Positions 1-6,646 of a DNA stretch of 32,818 nucleotides are shown piece after piece. This DNA comes from Streptomyces sp. ISL-36 (GTDB lineage: Bacteria; Actinomycetota; Actinomycetes; Streptomycetales; Streptomycetaceae): NCBI RefSeq assembly GCF_018614205.1, contig NZ_JAGGOS010000041.1, positions 1 through 32,818 on the forward strand, in the 5' to 3' direction. Both the position numbers and the translations under genes were made by a program. The notes beneath the pieces were generated by a model. That model made no database searches. It was not told the DNA's origin and was given only the letters and a program-made list of their open reading frames with translations. Every line of letters begins with the position of its first letter. The first letter of the stretch is position 1.

Positions 1-82
1 GCCGGGGCGTGCGGCCGGCGCCCGGCGCGGGGCGGCGGGGCCGCTGCCCGCGGTCGGCCCTGTGGGGGTTGAGCGTGGCCAC
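1..82 (-). CDS. Possible 5' end of an ABC transporter permease, cut by the window edge
   Basis: A GTG codon at 82-80 lies two bases after the stop codon of the solute-binding protein gene and opens a frame that stays open for 27 codons to the window edge, starting VATLNPHRAD and rich in Arg and Pro. Short basic, proline-rich N-termini of this kind are typical of Streptomyces sugar-transporter permeases, and binding-protein genes of this family are usually followed by two permease genes. That is inference from position; no membrane segment is reached. It could equally be a non-coding open stretch. Confidence 0.3.
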   Translation of the reverse strand, partial: MATLNPHRADRGQRPRRPAPGAGRTPR

Positions 83-84
83 GG

Positions 85-1794
85 TCAGCTCGCCGCGGGC
101 CCGTTGGAGTCGAGCAGCTTCTTGTACCAGTCGCGCAGCTGGTCGCCGCCCTTGCTCTTCCACTCCGAGACGGCCTGCTGCATGTCGGAGACCTTCTTGC
201 GGCCGCGGACGATGTCCTTCTCCAGCTGCTCGAAGTCGTTCATCAGGCCGGTCCACTGCGAGGGTTCGGTGACGGTCATCCCGTAGAAGGAGGACTTGCC
301 GGTGAAAGCGCCCATGCGCTGCTGCCACTCGACCATGGCCCGGGTGACCTCGGGTGCGTCCGGGTGGGCGATGTAGGGGGCGGGGTTGCCGAGGAAGAGC
401 CAGGAGCTGTTGACCTCGTTGTTGCCCTGGTCGGTCTTGATCGGAAGGCCGTCCTTGACGGTGTGGTCGACGCCTTCGACGCCGTAGTCGGTGAGCATCC
501 GTTCCTTGGTGCCGTACGGCGCGGCGGTGAAGTCGGCGATGGCGAGGACGTCCTCCACGAGCGCCCGGGGGCTGCCCTTCTTCACGAAGGCCCATATGTT
601 GGCCGGGTTGGTGGCCCAGAGCTTCGGGTTGCCGCCCGCGTGCCCGGGGATGTCCATCGCGGCGATGGCGAACGCCGGGTTCTGCGCCGCCTGTTCGGCG
701 GTCTTGGCGTACCAGTGGGAGAGGTCGTTGTTGTAGATGAGGACCTGCCCGGCGGTGAACCGGTTGCCGGCGTCGCCCTGGTTCTGCACTTTGGCGTCCG
801 GGTGGACCAGGCCCGCGTCGTAGAGCTTGCGGGTCCATTCCAGGGCTTCGAGGTACTCCTGCGTCTCGATGCGGTTGATCAGCTTGCCGTCGACCATGTG
901 CCAGCCGAGCGACTTCTCGCCGCCGGAGAGGACGCCGAACATGCTGAAGGCGGTCCACATCATGTCGTCACAGGCCCAGACTTTCGCCTTGGCGTTGGTG
1001 ATCTCCTTGGCGAGGGCGAAAAATTCGTCGGCGCTCTTGGGGAGTTGCCAGCCCTTGGCGTCGAAGATGTCCTTGCGGTAGAAGGGCGCGATGTTGGTGA
1101 CGTACGAGGCCGGCATCGGCAGTCCGCGGAGCTTGCCGCCGAAGATGGAGCGCTGCCAGGCGTCGGTGGGAATGGCGGCGAGGTTCGGGTAGGACTTGAC
1201 CTTGTCACCGGAGAGGTACGGGCCGAGGTCCTCGAACTTGGCGTTGATGGCGCTGGGGATCTTGCCGCCGAGGTTCCAGCCGGGGACGACGACGAGGTCG
1301 GGGATGTCGCTGGAGGCGAGGACGGCGCCGAGTTTCTGGTCGTAGACGTTGCCGTCCTGGTTCTGCCAGACGGTCTTGACGCCGATGGCCTCGTTCATGG
1401 CCGTGTAGTACGGGTTGTCGTTGGCCGGCGGAGTGCCCCAGAGCGGGGCCATGACGCGGATCGTGCTGCCCTTGCCACGCTTGGTGGCGACCGAGGTGGC
1501 GAGCTGGTCCTTGGCGATGGGACGGATGAATCCGGCCGCGGAGCCGTTCTTCGGGGCGATGTCGGGGGCGACGACGTCGCGCGCCACGTACGCGGGGAGG
1601 ATCTTCTGCGCGTCCTTGCCGCTGGTGGTGCCGTCCTTCTTCGCGGTCTCCCCACCGCCGCAGGCCGCGAGCAGCGGCATGCCGCCGGCCACGGCGACGG
1701 CGGCGACTGCGGCGGATCCGAGGAAGCCTCTCCGGCTCGGGGAGGAGCCCGCGGAGGAGCTCGGGGAACCCGTGGTGACGGCGTTCGGCGTCAT
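85..1794 (-). CDS. Extracellular sugar-binding lipoprotein of an ABC importer (LipO/LplA-like, family 1 SBP)
   Basis: Predicted 569-residue solute-binding lipoprotein that would capture an oligosaccharide outside the membrane and deliver it to ABC permeases. The N-terminus carries a twin-arginine signal (SRRGFLG at about 20-26), a hydrophobic stretch and a lipobox LLAAC with the lipidated Cys at about 45, so Tat export and lipid anchoring are likely. The body has the usual features of large family 1 binding proteins (559-570 residues, longer than the common 430-450), including the C-terminal region rich in Trp and Lys. The start is supported by GAAGGG eight bases upstream of ATG. It is divergent from a GH3 glycosidase and both carry the same operator palindrome, so the substrate is probably the GH3 substrate. 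The ligand cannot be read from sequence. No ATPase gene is seen nearby. Confidence 0.9.
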   Translation of the reverse strand: MTPNAVTTGSPSSSAGSSPSRRGFLGSAAVAAVAVAGGMPLLAACGGGETAKKDGTTSGKDAQKILPAYVARDVVAPDIAPKNGSAAGFIRPIAKDQLATSVATKRGKGSTIRVMAPLWGTPPANDNPYYTAMNEAIGVKTVWQNQDGNVYDQKLGAVLASSDIPDLVVVPGWNLGGKIPSAINAKFEDLGPYLSGDKVKSYPNLAAIPTDAWQRSIFGGKLRGLPMPASYVTNIAPFYRKDIFDAKGWQLPKSADEFFALAKEITNAKAKVWACDDMMWTAFSMFGVLSGGEKSLGWHMVDGKLINRIETQEYLEALEWTRKLYDAGLVHPDAKVQNQGDAGNRFTAGQVLIYNNDLSHWYAKTAEQAAQNPAFAIAAMDIPGHAGGNPKLWATNPANIWAFVKKGSPRALVEDVLAIADFTAAPYGTKERMLTDYGVEGVDHTVKDGLPIKTDQGNNEVNSSWLFLGNPAPYIAHPDAPEVTRAMVEWQQRMGAFTGKSSFYGMTVTEPSQWTGLMNDFEQLEKDIVRGRKKVSDMQQAVSEWKSKGGDQLRDWYKKLLDSNGPAAS

Positions 1795-1919
1795 TGCGTC
1801 AACCCTTCGTGGCGCGCCAGGACATCCGGCGGAAGCGGGCCGCCGGTCGGCTGCGATGTGTGAGGCGGAGCAGTCTGGCGGGCACGGCGACCCGCGGCGC
1901 TGTCGACACCATCCCTAGT

Positions 1920-1931
1920 CGAAGCGCTTCG
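1920..1931. promoter_or_regulatory. LacI-type operator CGAAGCGCTTCG, copy 1
   Basis: Perfect 12-bp palindrome with the central CG typical of LacI-family operators. It sits about +6 to +17 relative to the inferred start of the binding-protein transcript on the minus strand, a position suited to repression. Identical copies are at 2091 and 15428. A LacI-family regulator is encoded at 28089-29147; that it binds here is inference. Confidence 0.75.
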
Positions 1932-1942
1932 ATGTTGCTGCG

Positions 1943-1971
1943 AGGTTAAGTGAACGTCACCGGCCCGGCAA
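1943..1971 (-). promoter_or_regulatory. Promoter of the sugar-binding lipoprotein gene
   Basis: On the minus strand TTGCCG (1971-1966) is followed after 17 bases by TAACCT (1948-1943), a good match to the housekeeping sigma pattern in actinomycetes. The predicted transcription start is near 1936, just before operator copy 1. Confidence 0.6.
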
Positions 1972-2061
1972 GAGTCGGTACCAAAGATTCGTCATCCAAC
2001 CCGGCATGGGTGTAGGCCGCTTGAGTACGGGGGCGTGGGCCGGGTGGCGCTGTCGCACGCC

Positions 2062-2090
2062 TTGACAGAGCCCGTGTCGAAGTCGAGCAT
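2062..2090 (+). promoter_or_regulatory. Promoter of the GH3 gene
   Basis: A consensus TTGACA (2062-2067) is followed after 17 bases by GAGCAT (2085-2090), which lacks only the first T of a TAnnnT -10 box. Transcription would start near 2097, inside operator copy 2. Confidence 0.55.
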
Positions 2091-2102
2091 CGAAGCGCTT
2101 CG
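2091..2102. promoter_or_regulatory. LacI-type operator CGAAGCGCTTCG, copy 2
   Basis: Perfect palindrome identical to the one at 1920-1931. It directly abuts the -10 box of the GH3 promoter and covers the predicted transcription start, the classical position for repression. Confidence 0.75.
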
Positions 2103-2148
2103 AAAAATCGGTGTGCCCATTTACCCTCCTCTGCCTAGGGATTCGCAC

Positions 2149-5046
2149 GTGACCGCAGAACGGCCACCCTTCCGTGACCCAGCGACACCCGTCGCCCGGC
2201 GCGTCGACGACCTGCTCGACCGGCTGGCCCCCGACGAACGCCTCGCGATGCTCCACCAGTTCGCCCCGGCCGTGCCCCGCCTCGGCCTCGCGGCGTTCCG
2301 GACGGGGCAGGAGGCGCTGCACGGGGTCGCGTGGATGGGCCCGGCCACCGTGTTCCCGCAGGCCGTGGGCCTCGGCGCCACCTGGAACCCCGCACTCGTA
2401 CGCCGGGTCGGCGAGGCCGTCTCGCGCGAGGCCCGCGCGATGCGTGCCAAGGACGACCGGGTCGGGCTCAACATCTGGGCGCCGACCGTGAATCTGCTGC
2501 GCCATCCCCTCTGGGGCCGTGGCGAGGAGGGCTACTCGGAGGACCCCGCCCTGACCTCCGCGCTCGCCGTCGCGTACACCCGCGGGCTGCGCGGCGACCA
2601 CCCCACGTACTGGCGCACGGCGCCCGTCCTCAAGCACTGGCTCGCCCACAACAACGAGACGGACCGGGACACCTCGTCGGCCTCGGTCCGTCCGCGAGTG
2701 CTGCACGAGTACGACCTGCGGGCCTTCCGCGGCGCCGTCGAGGCGGGCGGGGTGGCCGGTGTGATGCCCGCCTACAACCTCGTCAACGGCCGCCCGAACC
2801 ATCTCTCGCCGTATCTGCGCGAACACCTGCGGACATGGACGGAGCGGGAGCTGCTGGTCTGCTCCGACGCGGGAGCGCCGTCCAACCTCGTCGACTCGGA
2901 GAAGTACTTCGCCACGCACGAGGAGGCGACGGCCGCCGCGCTGCTCGCCGGCGTGGACTCGTTCACGGACCACGGCACCGACGGCACGGCGATCGTGGCC
3001 AGGCTGCGCGGCGCACGCGAACAGGGTCTGATCGGCCAGGAGGACATCGACACCGCCGTCCGCCGCCAGCTGACGGTGCGCTTCGCCCTGGGCGAGTTCG
3101 ATCCCGAGCTCGACCCCTACGCCGACGAACAGGCCTTCGACTCGCCCGAGCACCGGGCGCTGGCCCAGGAGACGGCGGAACAGGCCGTCGTGCTGCTCAA
3201 GAACGGTCCGGCGGAAGACGGCGAGCCCCTGCTGCCGTTGCGCCCCGGCACCCGGATCGCGGTGGTCGGGCTGCTCGGCGACGAGTCCAAGCTCGACTGG
3301 TACAGCGGGAGTCTGCTGCACCGTTCCACCCCGCTGAACGGGCTGCGCGAGCGGTTCGGCGCCGACCGCGTCGTCTTCGCGGAGGGCGTGAACCGGGTGC
3401 GGCTGCGGACCGCGTCCGGCGCCCGGCTGCGGGTGCCGGAGAGCGATGTCCGGGACGAGACGCACCTCGCCGAGGGCGCGTTGGACCCGGCGCTCGTGGC
3501 CGGGCGCACCGACCTTCCACCACTGACCACCGACGGCGACGGTTCGGAGTTCGCGCTGATCGACTGGGGAGGCGGGCTGCTCACCCTGCGTGCCCCGGAC
3601 GGCCGGTATCTGTCGGTCGCCGACGACCGCCGGGTGAGGGCCTCGGCCGACCAGCCGGGGGGCTGGGTCGTCCAGGAGACCTTCCGGTTGGAGGCGCGGG
3701 GCACGGACCATGACGCGGGGCACCTCCTCCTGCACGTCGGGACCGGTGGATACGTCTGTGTCGCCGCCGACGGCGTGAAGGTTGCCGCCGACCGTGAATC
3801 GGCCGAGATCTTCACGGTCGAGACCGTCGAGCGGGGCGAGGACGCCGTCGCCCGGGCCGCCGCCGAAGCCGACGTGGTCCTGGTGGTCGCGGGCAACGAC
3901 CCGCACCTGTGCGGGCGCGAGACCGAGGACCGGTCGACCCTCGCGCTCCCCGCCCACCAGGAACGGCTGTGGCGTGCGGCCCACGCCGCCAACCCCCGTA
4001 CCGCCCTGGTGCTCGTCTCCGCCTACCCGTACGCCGTCCCCGACGCCGCCGCCGCGCTGCCGGCCCTGCTCTGGACGGCACACGGCGGCCAGGCCGCGGG
4101 CACGGCGCTGGCCAGGATTCTCGCCGGGGACGTCTCCCCCGCGGGCCGGCTGCCGCAGACGTGGTACGCGTCCGACGCCGATCTGCCGGACATCCTCGAC
4201 TACGACATCGTCGGCAGCCGCCAGACGTACCTGTACTTCGACGGGACGGCGCTGTTCCCCTTCGGCCACGGCCTGTCGTACACCTCGTTCGCCTACGAGA
4301 GGCTGTCCGCCTCGGTCGACGAGGAGGTCGTACGGGTGGAATGCACCGTGACCAACACGGGCGCCGTCGCCTCGGACGAGGTGGTACAGGTGTACGCGCG
4401 GGCCGTCGACCCGTCCGTGCCGCGCCCGCACCGCGAACTGCTCACCCACCGCCGGCTGCCGCTTGCCGCAGGAGCCTCCGAGACGCTGTCGTTCGAGATC
4501 CCGCGCTCCGCGCTCGGCTTCTGGGACGTGGCGCACGGGCGGTGGACGACGGAGCCGGGGGCGTACGAGATCCAGGTCGGCGCATCGAGCGCGGACCTGC
4601 GGCGGTCGGTCAGGGTCGAGATCGACGGGGTACGGCCCGGGCCGCGCCCCGTCCTGGAGAACGGGCTCTCCGCCGTCGACTACGACGAGCAGCGGGGCAC
4701 GGAGATCGTCGACCGGACGAAGGTGTCGGGCGACGCCGTGACGCCCGCCGGAGCGGGGGCCGAGGGCGAGAGCGCGTCGGCGGCCGACGCCGAGGGCGAA
4801 CTCGTCTTCCAGCGTTGCGACTTCGGCGACGGGGCGACCGAGGTGGCCGTGGAGGTCGCGGGAGCGGGCCGTGTCGAGCTCTCGCTCGACGGCCGCACGG
4901 TGCTGGCCGGCATCGACGTCCCGGAGACCGGCGGCCGCTACGACTACACCACGCTCGGTGCCGGAATCCTCGCGCGGGGCGTCGGGGATCTGCACATCAG
5001 GCTGCGCGGGCGGGTTCGCCTCGCGCGGATCGACTTCGCCGGCTGA
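2149..5046 (+). CDS. Intracellular glycoside hydrolase family 3 (beta-glucosidase/beta-xylosidase) with inserted beta-trefoil-like domain
   Basis: A 965-residue retaining glycosidase with no signal peptide, so it probably cleaves imported oligosaccharides in the cytoplasm. The GTG start at 2149 is chosen because earlier in-frame codons precede the promoter and operator. From this start the N-terminal barrel shows KHW (162-164), MPAYN and VCSDAGA, whose Asp240 should be the nucleophile. The second GH3 domain carries CGRETED with Glu591/Glu593 as acid/base candidates. Between the two halves of that domain, about residues 465-560, lies an insertion with two repeats of the type LRAPDGRYLSV, resembling a fascin or related beta-trefoil fold, where many GH3 enzymes have PA14. 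A fibronectin-III-like domain follows (about 715-825), then a C-terminal beta-rich segment (about 885-965) resembling CBM6. The linkage and sugar hydrolysed are not readable; xylosidase or glucosidase is likely given the neighbours. Confidence 0.9.
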   Translation: MTAERPPFRDPATPVARRVDDLLDRLAPDERLAMLHQFAPAVPRLGLAAFRTGQEALHGVAWMGPATVFPQAVGLGATWNPALVRRVGEAVSREARAMRAKDDRVGLNIWAPTVNLLRHPLWGRGEEGYSEDPALTSALAVAYTRGLRGDHPTYWRTAPVLKHWLAHNNETDRDTSSASVRPRVLHEYDLRAFRGAVEAGGVAGVMPAYNLVNGRPNHLSPYLREHLRTWTERELLVCSDAGAPSNLVDSEKYFATHEEATAAALLAGVDSFTDHGTDGTAIVARLRGAREQGLIGQEDIDTAVRRQLTVRFALGEFDPELDPYADEQAFDSPEHRALAQETAEQAVVLLKNGPAEDGEPLLPLRPGTRIAVVGLLGDESKLDWYSGSLLHRSTPLNGLRERFGADRVVFAEGVNRVRLRTASGARLRVPESDVRDETHLAEGALDPALVAGRTDLPPLTTDGDGSEFALIDWGGGLLTLRAPDGRYLSVADDRRVRASADQPGGWVVQETFRLEARGTDHDAGHLLLHVGTGGYVCVAADGVKVAADRESAEIFTVETVERGEDAVARAAAEADVVLVVAGNDPHLCGRETEDRSTLALPAHQERLWRAAHAANPRTALVLVSAYPYAVPDAAAALPALLWTAHGGQAAGTALARILAGDVSPAGRLPQTWYASDADLPDILDYDIVGSRQTYLYFDGTALFPFGHGLSYTSFAYERLSASVDEEVVRVECTVTNTGAVASDEVVQVYARAVDPSVPRPHRELLTHRRLPLAAGASETLSFEIPRSALGFWDVAHGRWTTEPGAYEIQVGASSADLRRSVRVEIDGVRPGPRPVLENGLSAVDYDEQRGTEIVDRTKVSGDAVTPAGAGAEGESASAADAEGELVFQRCDFGDGATEVAVEVAGAGRVELSLDGRTVLAGIDVPETGGRYDYTTLGAGILARGVGDLHIRLRGRVRLARIDFAG

Positions 5047-5069
5047 GGGTCCTGCCGAAGTCGACCAGC

Positions 5070-5105
5070 GGGGCCCGGCACCGACGCCTTCCGGTGCCGG
5101 GCCCC
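5070..5105. terminator. Hairpin terminator after GH3
   Basis: A perfect 13-bp inverted repeat (5070-5082 and 5093-5105, starting GGGGCCCGGCACC) with a 10-base loop lies 24 bases after the GH3 stop codon. There is no T-run, as is usual in streptomycetes. It lies between convergent genes and could act on both strands. Confidence 0.8.
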
Positions 5106-5147
5106 GTCGTCATCGACACGGGTTGTCAACGCTCCTGAGCCTGTTCG

Positions 5148-5543
5148 TCAACCTCCGCCCGCCACGTACGGCGGTGACGGTCGGTTCCAGATCGCATCGA
5201 ACCGGCTGATGATCCGCCGGAGTTCGCGGGCGCTTCGAGGTGACATGGCCTGCGTGACGGTGTCGAGGAGAGCGCGGGCTTCGAGAGGGTTGCCGCAGCA
5301 GTACCAGTGCACGTCGCCCCACTCGTCGTCGTGCCACAGTTGGCGCTCGGGACGGTGGACGTACTCCTTCCACAGGCGCAGGGCCGCGCTGACGTCTCCT
5401 GGCTGCAGATAGTTGCGGCCGCGCTCAAGACGGAAGATCTCGGACAGTGCACGCGAGGACAGGCCGTCGATGGCGTGCCTTTCCCCTGGTGTCCGGTGAG
5501 GGGAGATGCCGGCGCGGAGGTGTCCTGGCCGTCTACGCGGCAT
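5148..5543 (-). CDS. Hypothetical protein, 131 residues, function not recognised
   Basis: The frame has a good ribosome-binding site (GAAAGG) just before ATG at 5543. The product begins with a basic stretch, then RALSEIFRLERGRNYL and a Trp-rich middle (LWKEYVHRP, WGDVHWYCCGNP), followed by an Arg-rich helix (SPRSARELRRIISRFDAIW). It looks like a small soluble protein; the Arg-rich ends could bind nucleic acid, but I can name no family with certainty. It is convergent with GH3 and divergent from the next small gene. Codon use is less G/C-extreme than in the surrounding catabolic genes, which suggests a different origin. Confidence 0.6.
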   Translation of the reverse strand: MPRRRPGHLRAGISPHRTPGERHAIDGLSSRALSEIFRLERGRNYLQPGDVSAALRLWKEYVHRPERQLWHDDEWGDVHWYCCGNPLEARALLDTVTQAMSPRSARELRRIISRFDAIWNRPSPPYVAGGG

Positions 5544-5640
5544 GGACCTTTCGGTTCGTCGTCATGCCGTCCATGCTGCCACGAGAAGTCGTGCGACGAT
5601 TCGTCGGCCAGCAGGAAGCTATGAGCGGGGGCGAAGGCCG

Positions 5641-6108
5641 ATGGAGTACGTCAATCTCGATGCGCAGGTCGGCGGCCTGTCAGGAGTCTTGGACCCGGCT
5701 CGCTACCTGGCCCATCTGCCCTCGATCTCCGATGATCTGCCCCCGGGTGCCCGGGCCTTCGCCACTGACACGGGCCACTACGACTTCCACAGCAGGCGAT
5801 GTGTGAAGGACCTGACGCTTCATGCCGTCCGGGGCGCCGGCGGTGAGGAGATGGAGGTCGCGTTCCGGCACAACTGCTGGAAGCACGATCGCGACCTGGT
5901 CATCCGCTACGCGGGCGTCTCCAGCTTCGTCATCGATCCCGCCGACGAGGACCGAGAGGCGGACCTCGGGGCTGTGATTCTCGACGAGATCCTGCCGCAC
6001 AGGGACGGCTGCAGCCACGAGATCGCCTGCTGGGACGGCACACTCACCGTCGTCTGCCGTGACCTCCGCGCGACCTGGACTGAGACCGTCTGCTCAAGCA
6101 AGGCGTAG
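5641..6108 (+). CDS. Hypothetical protein, 155 residues, function not recognised
   Basis: The ATG at 5641 is preceded by a purine-rich GGGGGCGAAGG segment, and the start MEYVNLDAQV is natural for a soluble protein. The sequence is acidic and has beta-strand-like segments (LTLHAVRG, MEVAFRHNCWKHDRDLVIRY, GVSSFVID). A late segment, PHRDGCSHEIACWDGTLTVV, contains two Cys and a His. No signal peptide or membrane segment is visible. I recognise no catalytic motif. It is convergent with the VOC gene and belongs to the lower-GC islet between the GH3 and xylose genes. Confidence 0.6.
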   Translation: MEYVNLDAQVGGLSGVLDPARYLAHLPSISDDLPPGARAFATDTGHYDFHSRRCVKDLTLHAVRGAGGEEMEVAFRHNCWKHDRDLVIRYAGVSSFVIDPADEDREADLGAVILDEILPHRDGCSHEIACWDGTLTVVCRDLRATWTETVCSSKA

Positions 6109-6116
6109 GCGCGAAG

Positions 6117-6139
6117 GTCCGTGGAGGCTCCACGCGGAC
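6117..6139. terminator. Possible short hairpin between convergent genes
   Basis: GTGGAG (6121-6126) pairs with CTCCAC (6128-6133), extended by GTCC/GGAC outside with a bulge. It occupies the 30-base gap between two convergent stop codons. The loop is very tight, so this is a weak call. Confidence 0.3.
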
Positions 6140-6519
6140 TAGGACGAACCTTGGCCTGGCTCGCCTGGCTGACGCCGTTGGCCAAGGACGCAGAACTCGT
6201 TGCCTTCGGGGTCCGCCAATACCACCCACGACTGGTCGCCCTGTCCGATATCGACGCGCTGTGCGCCAAGAGCCACAAGACGAGCCACCTCGGCGTTCTG
6301 GTCATCGGGCCTGAAGTCGAGGTGCAGTCGGCTCTTGGCCTTCTTGCTCTCGTCGATCCGGACGAAGTCCAGCCCCGGCAGGCGATCCGGCTCCGGGCGG
6401 ATCTCGAACTCGTCATCGGAGGAGTGGACCACCACCCAGCCAAGAGCCTCGGCCCACCACTGCCCCAAGGCCGCCGGATCCACCGAGTGGACAATCACCT
6501 GTTCCCATTCCAAGGTCAT
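6139..6519 (-). CDS. VOC superfamily (glyoxalase-like) protein
   Basis: A 126-residue protein with the paired beta-alpha-beta-beta-beta layout of the vicinal oxygen chelate superfamily. The first half starts EQVIVHSVDPAALGQWWAEA and contains a long acidic stretch (SSDDEFEIRPEPD). The second has SRLHLDFRPDD, then VARLVALGAQRVDIG and ending VVLADPEGNEFCVL, the usual Glyoxalase_6-type C-terminus. Metal-ligand positions are plausibly His in LHLDF and Glu in GNEFC. Members range from lyases to antibiotic-binding proteins, so the substrate is unknown. There is no operon partner, and the link to sugar metabolism is not supported. Confidence 0.8.
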   Translation of the reverse strand: MTLEWEQVIVHSVDPAALGQWWAEALGWVVVHSSDDEFEIRPEPDRLPGLDFVRIDESKKAKSRLHLDFRPDDQNAEVARLVALGAQRVDIGQGDQSWVVLADPEGNEFCVLGQRRQPGEPGQGSS

Positions 6520-6646
6520 CCGCCGAGCTTAGGCCTACCAGGCGTTCGAAAAAAAGACCTTGAAGGGGCCACAGGGAGGATCGAGTTCGCCGCCTTCGCC
6601 GCGCAGCTCGATGCCATGTTCCGATCCCGCGGCCGCCGAGCCTCCG

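Larger units (their letters stand above)
1795..2148. other. Divergent regulatory region between binding protein and GH3 genes
   Basis: This 354-base gap without a gene contains two divergent promoters and two copies of CGAAGCGCTTCG (listed separately). The minus-strand transcript would have a leader of about 140 bases, the plus-strand transcript one of about 50. Upstream in-frame ATG codons exist on the plus strand (for example 2035), but they lie before the promoter and are not used as the GH3 start here. I see no further structure such as a riboswitch or attenuator. Confidence 0.7.

Noticed and set aside
2035..2148. Upstream in-frame ATG for GH3
   Set aside because: It precedes the TTGACA promoter and operator at 2062-2102 and encodes 38 residues that do not look like GH3.
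1957..4995. A 1012-codon open frame antisense to GH3, and similar long frames antisense to the xylose and dehydratase genes
   Set aside because: They are G/C-rich third-position shadows with low-complexity, Arg/Gly/Val-rich translations and no domain, and the opposite strand carries clear enzymes.
6549..6555. Run of seven A (T on the minus strand) downstream of the alpha-xylosidase gene, as an intrinsic terminator
   Set aside because: I find no stable stem directly before it; the 127-base gap 6520-6646 holds no other feature I can support.
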